Source: Paramecium octaurelia
Taxonomy: Eukaryota > Ciliophora > Oligohymenophorea > Peniculida > Parameciidae
Direction of reading: 5' to 3'
Assembly: GCA_905182995.1 (NCBI GenBank)
Contig: CAJJDP010000037.1
Coordinates: 315,369-379,368, forward strand
Length of the DNA stretch: 64,000 nt
Below are positions 9,867-22,578 of this stretch, piece by piece. Position 1 is the stretch's first letter. The number at the start of each line of letters is the position of its first letter. The notes beneath the pieces were generated by a model, which searched no databases, was not told the origin of the DNA, and saw only the letters and a list, made by a program, of their open reading frames with translations. The position numbers and the translations under genes were made by a program.

Positions 9867-12384
9867 ATGCATAATCAAAAGATTGCAACTAATAATGATG
9901 AATCTAATTGTGAAGAGAGACAACTTGTAGATCAGTCTAAGAATAATGAATAGCAATAAGAAATTTAACGAGTTAGTGATTCTATCTTAAATGCCACAAA
10001 TTTGAATGAATATGATTATTACAATTATCCACCAAATTTGGAATAAGCTGAAATACATAGACAAGCATATTATCTCTGTCCTGATCAATATGTACTCGAT
10101 CATTATACAAAGGAGTCTTGCGAATGCTGCAAGTAAATATCGTGTATTAATGATTAGCAAAAAGTTCCATCGCTCTCCCTTTAATTGGATATTTGGAGAT
10201 TTGTATGAAGCAACTGTTGATGAATATGGATTAGCAGCTCCCCTTTACTTTACTATAATTAAATTCTAACTCTTAGTATTCATAATAGTGTTTTGCATCT
10301 ATGGAATATTTTTCATTAGTGAGGTTCATCGAATTTGTAATTCAAATCCACAATTAAATTGTGATGTTGACAATAATGATTTGTGTAGAACTTGTGAATT
10401 CTAGTATTCGTATGGCTTTATTGACATTGTGACAATTTAGGAATATTTGCATTAGGAGAAAGGTTCGCACTACCAATGGTTTTAAGTATCAGCATTTTTA
10501 ATATTTCTAATAAATTTGCATTTGCCATTCTTTTATGATCTTCTCATCACTTATATGTAAGGAATTCAAATAATACCTAAGATAATTTAAGTATTGGAAT
10601 CGAGATCCTTACAACAAACAGAATGAAACTATTAGTTCCATCTACATTAGAGGAATGAGTTCAAAGCTCACGTAACAAGAAATTCTAAATCTCATTAAGG
10701 AGAGCATGTAAAGGAATAGGAATCAGATCATCTCTTCTCAACATAAGTAATCCTTCTATTGATTATAAAATAGATTGTTGGATACTGCTTAAATTGAGGA
10801 GGTTGTTTATATTTATAACACTCATGAGATAAAGGAACTATAATAGAAAAGATAAAATTGTCTATTAGACTTGGTTATCACAGCATAATAAATTAAAGAA
10901 TTAGAACTTGGAAAAGAGATAATTACGCATAAAGATGCCGAAGTTAAGGTTTACAAGACCTACTCGAAAGATTTTCTATCCTAGAGATTGAGTGATTTGA
11001 TGAAGTAACTGTCTGAAGTGAATGATAACATTCATAAGTAAGCAATAGGGTTATAAATTAATAATATGCCTATGAATAATTAAGAAATTTGCAAACTGAA
11101 GCTAGAACCTTTAGAATTCAGTCACAAAGCTATTATTAGATTTAATGATCCAGAAATTAGTTAATTAATATTATAGAATTTCTAAGTTTCTTGGTTTGAT
11201 AAATTCAGAATTAAGTTTAATTTGATCCCAAACCCTAAAATTGTTGATAAACTAGCAGTTAGAAAATCATTTCGTATCAATGGCATGTATTGGGATAATA
11301 TAGGTTTCAGATCCTCAGAAAGAATAGCAGCAAAAGTGAAGAGTGCAATAACTATGTTGATTGCTTGTGCTGCCTTAATGACTGCTTATGAATTCATTTA
11401 TTTATACAAGAATGATCCAGAATATAAGGTCGAAAAGAATAATGGTAGGTTGTCAGTTGCTCAAAGAGTATTAACTAATATTTTCACTGTGGCAGTTCCA
11501 ATAATCACCACAGTTGCCATTCTAGTAGTAATAATAAACTAAAAAGAATCACGAAAGAATACATTTGCTCATCTGGAAAGGAGCTTCATGCATGTTCTTA
11601 TTGTAGTGAATTATTTCCTTGTGACATTTCTGCCTTATATCTTTACATTTGAGCTTTGGAGTGGCAAGACTATGTCGGCTGCTGTGTATGATTTGGTGAC
11701 ATTAACATAAAATAAGATTATCACTAAGCATGTATTTCACACTGTACACATTCGATACATGGGATTTGTTTTCCTAAGAAGAAGGATCCAAAAAAATTAC
11801 AAGGAGTATTTTTAAGGGCAACTTAACAATTTGATGACTCCTCCCACCTTCCCTCAAAGAAGTAGGGTTTGTAATGCAATGTACAGTTTAACTGTTGGAT
11901 TATGTTTGGTTTATGTTTGTCCAGTGATAACCATCATCAGTTTTATATTCAACTGTTACATATACCTTTTTGATCGATATAGTATAACTCATCTATATTC
12001 AATCGATAAAAAATTCACTATTTCACTTATGAGACACTAGCTAAAAATATACTCTCTGTCCTTTTTCCCAATTAAAATCTACCTGTTTATTAAATTATTC
12101 TGGAGCTATGGATGGTTAATTTATGCGGGGGTGCCCACTTGTTGTGTATTTACTTTAATTTCCATTCTATTTCGTGAGAAGATAGTTTTCTTTTTAATAT
12201 CTAAAGTGTTCCGAGTCTCCAGGTAAGAGGATTCTAAACATACACCAGAAACATATACCTCAAATTATTACTAGTATATCAAAAGTAATTTTATTCAAAT
12301 ATTATTTAATTAGAATTAAATATTGATGAATAAAATGAAATTACTAGAAAAATACTAAATTCATAAGGTTGCGAGATAGTTTGA
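9867..12384 (+). CDS. OSCA/TMEM63 (CSC1)-like multi-pass membrane protein
   Basis: The only complete copy of this gene; 803 aa after removing introns 10133-10157, 10557-10581, 10747-10773 and 12285-12313. A hydrophilic N terminus is followed by a WIFGDLYEATVDEYGL stretch and the first membrane segments. A cytoplasmic region comes next (ISSIYIRGMSSKLTQQEI, then AIIRFNDPEIS) and resembles the RRM-like loop of OSCA proteins. Then MYWDNIGFRSSER precedes a long run of hydrophobic segments to the end. Family members are mechanically or osmotically gated cation channels of the TMEM16/TMC superfamily. Intron 10747-10773 is 27 nt with an in-frame TGA, so retention would stop translation; 10557-10581 ends AAG. 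Family is inferred from topology and weak motifs. Confidence 0.7.
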
Positions 12385-12533
12385 CATATAAATACAGATT
12401 AATATTTATTTCTATTCAAATTTCCTATAATTTTTTTAGTCTTTTCTTACATTTTATGTAAATTTTCATTTAAGGTTATCATTAATCATTTTTATTATTA
12501 AAAATTTCCTATTATAAAATTATTAACGATTCA

Positions 12534-14426
12534 ATGAAGCAATTACCTAAAGGCGATATACCCATAAATCCACTTACAGACTAATCAATCGATGAAATAC
12601 ATTATCCCTTATACACCAACCAGAACCTAATGGAAACAGTTCAATCTCAATCATCCTTCAAACCTTAGCTATATAAGAATCAAAATCTATATGAAGAATT
12701 TATACGCAAAACTGAAACAGGTAAGCCAGAACAAAAACATCTCAAATGGAGAACAAATATCCATTTAAGATTAAATGAGGAATACAATGAACTGTAACAA
12801 AAGAAAGAATAATTAAAAGAGAATTACTAATAGTTAGAATTATAATAGTGCTCTTTCCAACCCTCAATTAGTAGTAAGAGTAAGTAAATTGGATCATATT
12901 TTGGCTCTTCTCCTAGGTACATGTCACCAAAATCCTTATAAACTTAGACATTACATCCTTAAAATAAAGAATTAAAACCTTCAAGCAGAAAAAGTAATAA
13001 AGAGAACAATCCCTCTAATGTTTGGGAGAGACTCTCAAAATAGAAAGGACTCAGTTAAGCACCTCAATTCTTATAAGTATAACCTCAATCTACAAGAACA
13101 TCTTAAAGACATACCCCTGAAAGAGTGGAAGCCATTAGCAATAGGCTATATGAAGAAGCTTTCTAACCTAAAAAGTTTAAATTTAATTATTAGGAAACTC
13201 TTATATTGTCACCTAAGACTGTTACTTAAACTTAGAGATCAGAAAAACATTTGGTTAGACATTTTGTTAAACTATTTTATGAAAGCATTACAAATGCTAG
13301 GATATGGACTTTGAATCATTTAGATGAGAACTTAAATAAAATTGACTTTTAGTTTGAAATAGAAAATGATCTTTGTTTATTGACCATAGATGAATTGGCA
13401 ATAACTTTAGATCACCTTGGATTTGCACCATATTAAACATATGATCACACTAATCAAGATAACGTTGTTTTCAAAATATTCAGATTATTATAATGTCCAT
13501 ATGAATTAGACCTCATATTATCGAGAAATTTATTAACATTTTTGCTCGCTATGCAAGGATTTCAAGTAGATTTCTAATTACTACCCAAATATAATAATAA
13601 TTACAATATTTAATTTCCTAAATATTGTAAAAATGATTTAGTCGAGTTCGAAGATGGCAATGTGATAATTTAGAATTAAGAATCAATTTCGAAGTAGTTT
13701 AATCAATTATATTTAAATTATTTAGCTTATAAAAAACATAATAAAAAAATCTAAGAATAAGAATCTAATTAATTACAACTTAAATCTAATTCATAAACTA
13801 CTGAACTAGCCAATAAATATAGATAAAGAGTATAATCGTAAATAACAGAAACTAAGCCAATTAATTTAAATGACTATGATCATTATTATTAAAAGAAGAA
13901 AGAGTAATTGAAATAGGAAATTGATACTAATATCAAACAACAATGCCCTTTTACACCAAAAATAAACTCAACTTAAACTAGTCCCAGATATCATTTGAAT
14001 ACAAAGAAAGTGCTCTCTCCAAAATAAGAAGAAACTCCTACTTTCTAACCTACCCTTAATAAATCTTAACTGTCATATATGAATGATTAAGTTCCATTGC
14101 CAGAACAAAGAGAAGCCATAAAACGAATGGTAAAGGGGAGAGTAGAAAAACAGTTAAATCAAATCATTATTTCTTAAGGAACTTGCTATTAGAAAAAAAG
14201 AAAGAATATTGAATAATAACTTTATTAAGAAGAGATAAACAAATTAATTTAATTACCAATTATGTATATTAATATTGCTCTTGAAAATAATACAACAAAA
14301 AAAATAGCAATTTATTAAGGAGATCAACCAAGAAAATTGGCAGAGAAGTTTGTGAAAGACAATAGATTAGATCCTAATTTGATTGATTAAGTAACACTTC
14401 TTCTTGAAGAGTAGTTGCTTATCTGA
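12534..14426 (+). CDS. Gln/Asn-rich protein with repeated basic motifs, function unknown
   Basis: An intronless frame of 630 aa from ATG 12534 to TGA 14426. It is hydrophilic with many glutamines. The middle carries motifs common in ciliate structural proteins (RLYEEAFQPKKF; CPFTPKINSTQTSPRYHL). The last 55 residues (MYINIALENNTTKK..., then DQPRKLAEKFVKDNRLD) form a compact, possibly ubiquitin-like module found at the end of various ciliate proteins. No catalytic motif, signal peptide or membrane segment is seen. It starts 149 bp after the OSCA-like gene on the same strand. A ciliary or basal-body role is possible but is inference. Confidence 0.75.
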
Positions 14427-14511
14427 AAACTTATTTTATAATACCTAATTACTTTTGTTAATTTTTAAGTTATGTATTTATAATATTCAATTTTTTGTAA
14501 TTTAACGATCA

Positions 14512-16020
14512 ATGGATTATGATGATTTATTTCGTTTGTTGCCAAAACCACCCAAAAAATGGAGTACCTAAGAGGTGCTAGTCTGGCTAAAATATATTGG
14601 ATATAGTTAACTGGATACTTATTTTGGTACGAATGTAAATTACATTATAGTGAATGAATGCGTTGATGGTTCATGTTTAGAGATATTAACAGATCAAGAT
14701 CTATTGGACATAGGTATCACTTCTGCATTATAAAGAAAGAAACTTTTGCAATGTAAATATAATAAATAATTGAATACAGGGATTCAAATTGGTTTGAAAG
14801 AATTTACAAATTATTGCAAATCTCATGCAAGAAATGATGTTGTTCCAAAAATGGTTCAAACATTTATGGAAGTTCAATAAATTTCATCACCAAGGGTTGA
14901 AATTCCATAACAAGATAGACTACCTTTGAAAGTGATTCAAGATAGAATATTATAATCAAGACATGAATATGACGCTGAAATAGAGGAAAAAACAACACTG
15001 GGATAGATCCCTATTGAACCTCTTCCATCACCTGGAGGAAGACAAAAACAATAATTTATCTTGCCTGCTCCAAAATCTCAATCGAAAATAACCGAAGAAG
15101 ACTTAGCAAAATAAGTGTAATAAAGCAATAAAAAAGTGAGAATATTTTGTAAATTAGAATATATTTGCTGAATTGTCGAAGCAATAAATTTAAAAGCCAA
15201 TTATAATGAGTCCATAGAAATAACAACAATTACAAGAATCTGATTATCATTTACCTTAATTTGGCACTCCTAAATTTGATAAACAAGAAAAGAAAGACCA
15301 TCAGGAACTACATTAAAATAATTCACAATAATTATTTCAAATTTAATCACCTAAGACACAAAACCATTAATTAAATATTAAAATTAAGAAAGAAGGAATA
15401 CCTACCTAAAAAAAGTTAATAACTAAGAATGCTACTATTGGAAGAAATCCAGAAAATGATATTCAATTAAACCACGAATCTGTGAGTAGGACTCATGTTT
15501 GGGTACTTTTATATAATTATTCTTATAGCTCACTTTTAAAGAAAAATAATTTTATTTGTAAGATAGAGGAAGCTTGATAGGAACATTTATTCTCTTAGAA
15601 ACTAAAACTTAAATCATGCAAGGCTATATCATTTAAATGGGGGCAACTGAAGTAGTTATACAAAGTCTCCAAAAGAGTGGTCAATGTAAAATTAAATTTA
15701 ATTTGTTTAAGAATGCAATATTGTATTGGCTTCATAGATGGGATCTGTTTAATTCACCTTGCCAATTGGAAAATCAAAAATGATAGGATCCTAAACTTTT
15801 GGGGATTAAGCGATGGCATATGATCATGCATTGTTAGAATTCACTAGTGAAGGATTGAGTATTGAGGACCAGAAAACTTCTAGTGGGTATTATACTCAAT
15901 TGAAATATTAGGACTTGGATGAGGTTAAGCAAATCTGGTGTTTAATCTCAAAGTGTACTATTAAGTAGAAGGAGAGTCATAAAAATAGCAGAATACATTC
16001 TTATAATAGAACCAGAATGA
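14512..16020 (+). CDS. SAM domain protein with two FHA-like domains
   Basis: About 469 aa. Residues ~18-80 form a SAM domain (KWSTQEVLVWLKYIGY; LTDQDLLDIGITSALQRKKL). After a Gln-rich linker comes an FHA domain (ATIGRNPENDIQLNHESVSR, TH). A second FHA-like repeat follows (KSKMIGSQTFGDQAMAYDHA, then SSGTWMRLSKSG) and lacks the RxxSRxH core. Four introns are needed (22, 26, 26, 25 nt; 15686-15711 ends AAG). A further 27-nt stretch in the SAM exon could be spliced or not without changing frame. FHA domains bind phosphothreonine and SAM domains oligomerise, so this looks like a signalling adaptor. Domain calls are firm for SAM and FHA1, fair for FHA2. Confidence 0.8.
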
Positions 16021-16075
16021 TATTTATATAAATATATTAAGATAACTTTCATAATTTAATTATTGTTAAAAAATA

Positions 16076-17613
16076 ATGAATTAAAGTTTACTTCACCTGA
16101 TCTAAGTTGCATAAAAGCATGAAAATAAGTTTGATGAATAATATTTAGATGACATGATAGCTTCCTGCAGACTGAATGGTTAAAATGATCGTTATTTAAT
16201 ATTGTTGTTAATCAAAATTTGGAAAAACAATGATGAGTTTTTGGGATATAGATTCAAGTAATGGGTATAACTACAAAAAGTTGGTAATTCAAAATCCAAC
16301 TTCGATTTCTTAAGGAATGGTTAAGTTCTTGAAAGTATTTAAAAGTTTGAAAAAAATTTATCCCGCAATACTTTTGAGGCTATAAAAAAACACAATTTTT
16401 TTCCAAGAAATGACACACCATAATAGGATGAAAGTCTTAAACGAGTTAAAGAAAACTTAAAATAATACGATGATCCTATTTTAAATACAATAAATAAAAT
16501 CTTGTAAGGAGATATGAACTCTATTCTGGAAGTATCTAAGGCGGACTGGATTTCATTTGTAATGCTTTATGTTTAATTTTGTGATTATAAAATTACACCA
16601 TAGGATATGACCAATATATTGAGAAAATTTAAATTCTCTATTGATTCAGATAATGATAATCTTTTATACTTATTTGGAGAGATTGTAATAAGACCAGAAG
16701 ATGTAAATATTATCAATTCTTTACTCAAATATGATAAAAATCTTACTTATTTTGTGTATTTGTACTTTGAAAATTAAGGATAGAATTAACCAAGATCAAA
16801 ATACGAAATATATGTATTCTTTTGGATTATTTATTTTTTAGAAAAGTAAATTTTAGTTGATTAAGACCATCCTTGAAGAAATTCCAGATGATTTCAAATT
16901 TGAATAAGAGATCTTATACTTTTTTGAAGAAATTGTAGAAAACATAAAAATGTTAAGAGAACTTAATAGTGATATATTCAAAGAGGATTTTTAAGACATT
17001 TTCAATAATAAAATGAAAGGAATCATCAATTCTTCTAACAATTTTAGAAAAAGTATAGATCTTTTATAATTTAGTTATGAACTTTCTCAATTGCATCAAC
17101 AACATCTAATTAGAAGAAAAAGCCTCGATCATCCATTAATCCTTATTAGAGAAAATATTCAGTGAATAATTATTACAATTGGAGGAAAGACAGAATGCTT
17201 TAAATATCATTATTGAAAAGTTCTTTTATGATTAAGACTTTTTAAAATAATTAAAATATGAAATAAACAAAAACATCAATAATCCTTACTTTGACGAATT
17301 ATTTAGAGATTTCTTAAGTAATTTCACACTGGAAAAATATCGAGGATATTTTCAATAAGAATTGATTAAACTCTAATTTAAATTTGGATTAAAATTATAT
17401 GATATACAATAAATAAATAACATTGAATCTCCAGAGTTTCTTATAATGAACATATCATAAGAATTTATAAGAAATGTTATTTAATCCGATGAATAATTTA
17501 AATTGAAAATGAAGATAATTTTGAGTAACTTGTTAGATTAATGTTAAAATAATTAGGATGAAAAATTTAATAATAGGAAAAATATCATTAGACTCTTAAT
17601 AAGAAGATTATGA
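16076..17613 (+). CDS. Helical protein, function unknown
   Basis: 495 aa once a 28-nt intron (near 16810) and a 22-nt intron (near 17050) are removed; both end TAG. The sequence is a chain of predicted amphipathic helices (LLHLIQVAQKHENKF; LEERQNALNIIIEKFF) with no membrane segment or catalytic motif. Start 16076 lies 55 bp after the FHA gene and is the first ATG in frame. A solenoid of the nucleoporin or trafficking type is conceivable, but I cannot place it in a family. Confidence 0.7.
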
Positions 17614-17686
17614 TTTATATATTTAATTATTATTGAAGAATAATTATATAATTATGCTTTTTGAAAATAACATTAACTTGTATAAT

Positions 17687-18724
17687 TCAAATATCTTTGA
17701 TAAATTTGAAATTTTAAGGTTCTTTCAAAGCTCTTAATAGATTATATCTGTATTTCAGATGCCACTAAGTATTTGAGATTCTAGAGTTGTATACATAGGA
17801 GACTGCTTAAGTCTTTAGAAATAATTAGCTAAAATATTCAAACTAAAAATACCTTATTATCCTAAAAACTCTGTTGTATTCTGCATTTTTCCCTCCATCC
17901 ACCCATAAGTCTCTTAATTATTTAATATTAGTCATTGAATTTTTTTTGTTTTTTAGGAAATTTACTAAGTCGTCATATCGATGTTTTTGCATTAGTTATT
18001 AAACAACTTGAGGATTATTGAAAATATATGAAATGATAGCTTTTGAATAATTTTTAGTAATGTTTTTAGTATCATTGACCTTAGATATCTTCTTCTTTCT
18101 GCATATCCTAAATGATTCAGAACTATCACTATTATGCTTTTGTCGCTTATTTTTGATTTTTTTTTATTTCTTCGGTTTAATTTCTATGCTGCTTTCTTCA
18201 CTGCGATTTATTTCTTCACTCTAGACTGAGTCTTCATTGAAAAATTTTAACTATTCTTTTTAGAAATGCTTTTTTTATGATCTCAATTGATTTTATTTCT
18301 ACTGTGCTACTTCATTTTAATTTCCTTAAGATGCTCTAGGTGAAGCAAATTGAGGTTGAATACTTGTAGATTGTTTGCATTACGAATTTTAAATCTCTTA
18401 AGGCCTTTGAAACCAAATTTTGCTGTCTAATGAATTATTGAATGAGTATTTGTTCTGACTATTCATTAAGTAACACATCTCTTATCCATCATATGAAGAC
18501 TATAATTCTACACCAATGATAAAATATATGTTACAATGTGGAATTGGTGAAAAAGGTTTATCAGTAGACTAATATTACATGATTTTTTCGAAAGAAGTTT
18601 AAACTCGGATTACAGGCCGCTGCAATCGAAAAGGATCCATAGATACATCAACTGAAACAGCATCTTATTTCTAACTGTTATAAGGTTAAAAAGATGTTGA
18701 AACTTTACCAAATGCATCTGACAT
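17687..18724 (-). CDS. Unknown protein with basic middle and conserved-looking C-terminal helical region
   Basis: An intronless 345-aa frame, ATG 18724 to TGA 17687. The N-terminal third is ordinary (MSDAFGKVSTSFQPYN; IWFQRPQEIQN). The middle is strongly basic and acidic in alternation (KPKKQKKIKNKRQKH), a likely nuclear localisation signal. The last ~130 residues are helical and less biased (KAIISYIFNNPQVVQQLMQK; LRDLWVDGGKNAEYNRVFR). The pattern suggests a nuclear protein with a C-terminal protein or DNA contact domain, but no named family is evident. It is convergent with the gene ending at 17613. Confidence 0.7.
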
Positions 18725-19327
18725 CTTATAAAAATAAATTTATCAATATCATTGATAGTGCTGTTATAATTAATTAGATTTAACACTTTATATTGTTAAA
18801 TAAAAAGCACAAAGATTAAATTTTATTCTTTATTAATTAGATAATGATGATTGTAAATACTTTATAAAAATAAATTTCCAAATAAATTTGATATGGATGG
18901 ATAAAATGATCTTGCAAATTTTAAAAGTTTTTTAATTGGAATTATTAAGTTAATCAAAACACACAAAATAAAAAAGAAAATGATTACAATAAAAATTAGA
19001 GAACTTCTTTCAATAATATAGTTTGGATAATTAATTGATGTCAAGTATTTTTAATATATGTAATTAATAATAAATATACTCAAATTAATGTAGATAGAAT
19101 ATTGATCTAAGCATAAATTCAAATAAGAAATTTATGTATTTCAAATTAAATTAAATAAAATTCATTATTTTAGGTTCTATTTGATATGTTTATGTTTATT
19201 TGCATTTTAAGACAATGATGTTACGAAATTTATATAATTAAATGATCAATAGAATATTTAAAAAGAAAATAAGTCGTGTGTTATAATTGATTTCTATTAT
19301 ATAAAATAATTATTAAAATAAAGTTTT
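18725..19327. promoter_or_regulatory. AT-rich intergenic region between divergent genes
   Basis: 600 bp between two divergent start codons, long for this genome. I see no open frame of protein-like composition and no specific site; it probably carries both promoters. Confidence 0.4.
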
Positions 19328-20764
19328 ATGCTGCTTTTTAAAAGTAAAGATCCTAAAACTACTGTTATCTGTCTACACAACCTTAGTTTAGATGACAATT
19401 AAGCTCAAATATGTCAGAGTATTTGTAACACAACTACTATGTTCGACCTAATCCTTATCCTTAAAAATAGATTTGGATAAAATAAAAAAATATATTTGTA
19501 CACTAGTAGGATCAACTTGTTTAATGGTGATTTAAATACCTATGTCTGGAATATTCTAGCTGAAGAAAACTTAAAAACAATTTATTTCTAGATTGAAGAT
19601 ATTCAGTGCTAATACGATTAAAAAAGAATAAATAATAACTAAAGTTTTTAGCAATCCTCTATAAATTTTCAATTAGGTGCAGAAAGTACCAATAATAGAA
19701 CGTATATTAGTTAACTTAATTCTTAAACTAAAAGATATGAGGATATATTAATAAAATAAACTATCAATGCTCATTAAAACGATTATTCCTAAAACGAATC
19801 CAACATATATTAAACTGATAATTAGATTTAATTATAAGATGGGACTATGAATGGAAATTAAAATGACAGTGATATATGGAATGACTTCCAACTGTTACAA
19901 AAATAAAATGTAATTTTATAATCGAAATTTAAAACCTTTGAAAAAGAAAATTAAAAACTAAAAAAGTAAAATGAAGAATTATAAAAAGTGTGTGATGAAT
20001 AAAAATAGGAGATCTAAAATCTAAGAAGCCAGCTAGAGATAAATTAAGAAGATTTGAATATATAGAGTACTTAGCAAAAAGATTAGATAATAAATTTAAC
20101 AAATGAAAACCTTAATCTTAAAAAGTAAATATAGACATAATAAGAAAATGAGAAAATATTCAAAAATAATAGATTTAATTAATTTAAGGAGATTTAGGAT
20201 TTAAATAAACAAATTATTGCTAAAGATGATGAAATAAATAAGTTGAAGGAATAATTATAAACATTTCTTAATCGAAATGAAACTGATTAACCTAAAGCAG
20301 AACGATAGAAACGAGGATAAAAAGTAGGATATCAATAAAATGTTAATTCAACTTAATTAAATTAAAAAGATAACTAAGGATTTGATTATAATAGATTAGA
20401 TCAAAATTTAGATGAGGAATAAATTAAAAAATAGTCAAAATCAAAATAATAATAATAATAATAATAAAAATAATTTTAAGAAATAGCGTAAAAAGAATAA
20501 ACAGTGTAATAATAAAAGTCGAAACTAATAATTCAAGAGGTTGAATAAAAAGATGAATATTTAACTTAATGTGGACATAAAGTTTAAAGCAAACGATTAT
20601 AATCAGAAATAAGAGCTGCCAATTATCTAAAAAGACCGCCTGAATGTCCATAATGCTATTAAATAATTGATTTGGAATAGTTATATAATTAATTGAATTC
20701 AAATGTATAATTAGAAACTACCATGTAAAAAAGCGAAGATCCAAGAAAAATATAAAAAGTTTGA
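19328..20764 (+). CDS. Coiled-coil, poly-Gln protein with C-terminal CxH/CxxC zinc-finger-like motif
   Basis: An intronless frame of 478 aa, ATG 19328 to TGA 20764. An N-terminal ~115-residue globular region precedes a long coiled coil (residues ~200-330; ENQKLKKQNEELQKV). A poly-Gln tract encoded by TAA codons follows, and then a C-terminal block with TQCGHKVQSKR and RPPECPQCYQIID. The CGH...CPxC spacing resembles half of a RING finger but is incomplete. Over a tenth of residues are Gln. It may be a degenerate RING-type or scaffold protein; I do not claim ligase activity. Confidence 0.75.
20445..20466 (+). repeat. AAT/TAA microsatellite coding poly-Gln
   Basis: Seven TAA units lie in frame inside the coiled-coil gene. 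Under the standard code this would be a run of stops; here it encodes glutamines from purely A/T codons. Confidence 0.8.
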
Positions 20765-21296
20765 GCACTCAATTTTATACCCTCCTTATTAACTATAAAT
20801 GATTAAAAAATATAAATCTTCATTCAATTAAGTATCTCTTCTATTAAAAGGTTGAAAAACTAATTAAAAATTGTCCAAATACAAAGAGTATATATTTAAT
20901 ATAGAATATATATATTAATTAATTAAAAATATTGGGACTTGTTAATTGAATCAAGATGTATAAAATTTAGAAATTAAAAGATTTCAATATTAAAAAATAA
21001 TTCAATAAATTATATTTTATTTAATTAAAGGAAAAATTACTCTTATTAATAATTTAAATATTAAAATAAAATGAAAAGAATAACATATTTGTATTAATAA
21101 TATTTATAATAAACCAATGTGAAAACAGGGAAACTTATGAGAAAATAAATTTAAATTTAATATTATTTTTTCCTAATTTTAAGTACAATGAGATGTTAAC
21201 ATTATTCAAATTTGGTCATCGATTAGCTTTGACCAATATAATCAGTGGAAATTATTTACTGAGTATATTTTCAAACTTTAAATTTTTAGCCAATTT
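20765..21296. other. AT-rich intergenic stretch between convergent genes
   Basis: I find no frame free of TGA that looks like protein and no RNA gene. It is 3' flanking sequence of both neighbours. Confidence 0.5.
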
Positions 21297-22578
21297 TCAT
21301 AGAAATAAGTGTAATGGTAACTTAATGCTATTTTTAATAGACTAAAGGCAATATTGATAATATTATTATTCTTGTGAATAATTTAATATTAGTTGATTAA
21401 AATATGATTAAAAAGTTTGCTCATATATCAGAACTCTTCTCAATTGGTTTATGTTTAAATAACTTGTATCGCTAATTTTGTCTATCCGGCATTTATTTAA
21501 TTGATTATAATTCTTTTTCATACACACTTGCTCCAGACACCTTAATTAGATGATTGTTTATACATTCAATTCATCAAACTCAGACTTACATCTATCTCGT
21601 GCAATAGGTTCATTGCTTAATATGCTTGTTTTTAACTTTTGAGAATTTGGCATATAAAACAGCTTATCTCTTGCAATTAAATTATGGATCATGTTTTTAA
21701 TAGATTGAGGTTCTGTTTTAAGTTTTAATATTTTTCGTTATTTCATAAATAGGTTTCCAAGAGGATTGAGTTTCTTCTTTTATTCTTCTTCATCATCTGT
21801 TAATTGATTTTATATAGATTATAGCATATTCAAAGTTTCAACTTTAGTAGTGTAATCTCTCAATAGAATATAGAATTACATTGTTATTAATCAAGAAGTG
21901 TTGGTTATTTTGCTCTTTATGCAATTTTAATTTTTAACTTTTCGTTAAATTCTTACCATTATATGTTATATTTTTGATATTGATTCATGGCATTCTAATT
22001 TTTCATTTCTTACAACTTTTTTTAAATACTCAAATTTTTGATGAGTTATTCTTATTATTTAGTGTTGACTTTGATTTAATCTCCAATTTTCTTCATTTAT
22101 TAGATAAGATTAAATTATTCCACAACATCAAAATTAATAGGATTAATGTTGCATGTATTAGTGCTATCTGATGCTTTTTCTTTGTAATCAGAAAATTTAC
22201 GAGTTCTTAAAGATGAGGATACATTACTTATTGAATCATATTAATTAATAGCTTTTAATTATTAATTTTCCATACTTCTTTATTTGTGAAATGCTTTTCG
22301 TTAATGAAGCAAAGAATCATCATCATTTATGAACCTCAATTAAGCGTCTCTTTATTTAGCAACTTTAAGAAACCATTCTGGTTTTCCTATGATTGAATGT
22401 TTCATTAATCCTTTTTCATTAAATTGAGGACCAAATTTTTAATGTAAATCTGGAGGAACACTTGCTAAATATCTATAAAATGATTACTATCGAAGATATT
22501 TTTTGAATTGTTTGAATGATAGCTGTAATTCATGGAGGGTTTTGAAAGCAAAGATGGTTTATTCCTGGATATATTCAT
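21297..22578 (-). CDS. Coiled-coil protein, function unknown
   Basis: About 411 aa from ATG 22578 to TGA 21297. The N terminus is Ser/Asn-rich (MNISRNKPSLLSKPSMNY); a possible small domain follows (SVPPDLHQKFGPQFNEKG, then KPEWFLKVAKQRDA). The middle is coiled coil (IKNLSIQKKLQEMKNQ). Two 23-nt introns are required; the second (near 21850) appears to end GAG, so a gene split there is not excluded. The two pieces together sum to whole codons. No family recognised. Confidence 0.65.

Noticed and set aside
10203-10234. A 32-nt GT...TAG intron in the OSCA-like gene
   Set aside because: Using it breaks the following membrane-segment frame. The upstream intron 10133-10157 keeps WIFGDLYEATVDEYGL in frame with the first membrane segment.
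5703-10663. A tandem triplication of the MORN/OSCA-like locus
   Set aside because: The copies show no differences, are joined by single Ns and cut genes mid-codon; they are contig overlaps.
16018-16079. A SAM-FHA gene end at 16079 overlapping the next start codon
   Set aside because: Splicing a 25-nt intron near 15888 gives a proper FHA end (SSGTWMRLSKSG) and TGA at 16018-16020, leaving 55 bp between genes.
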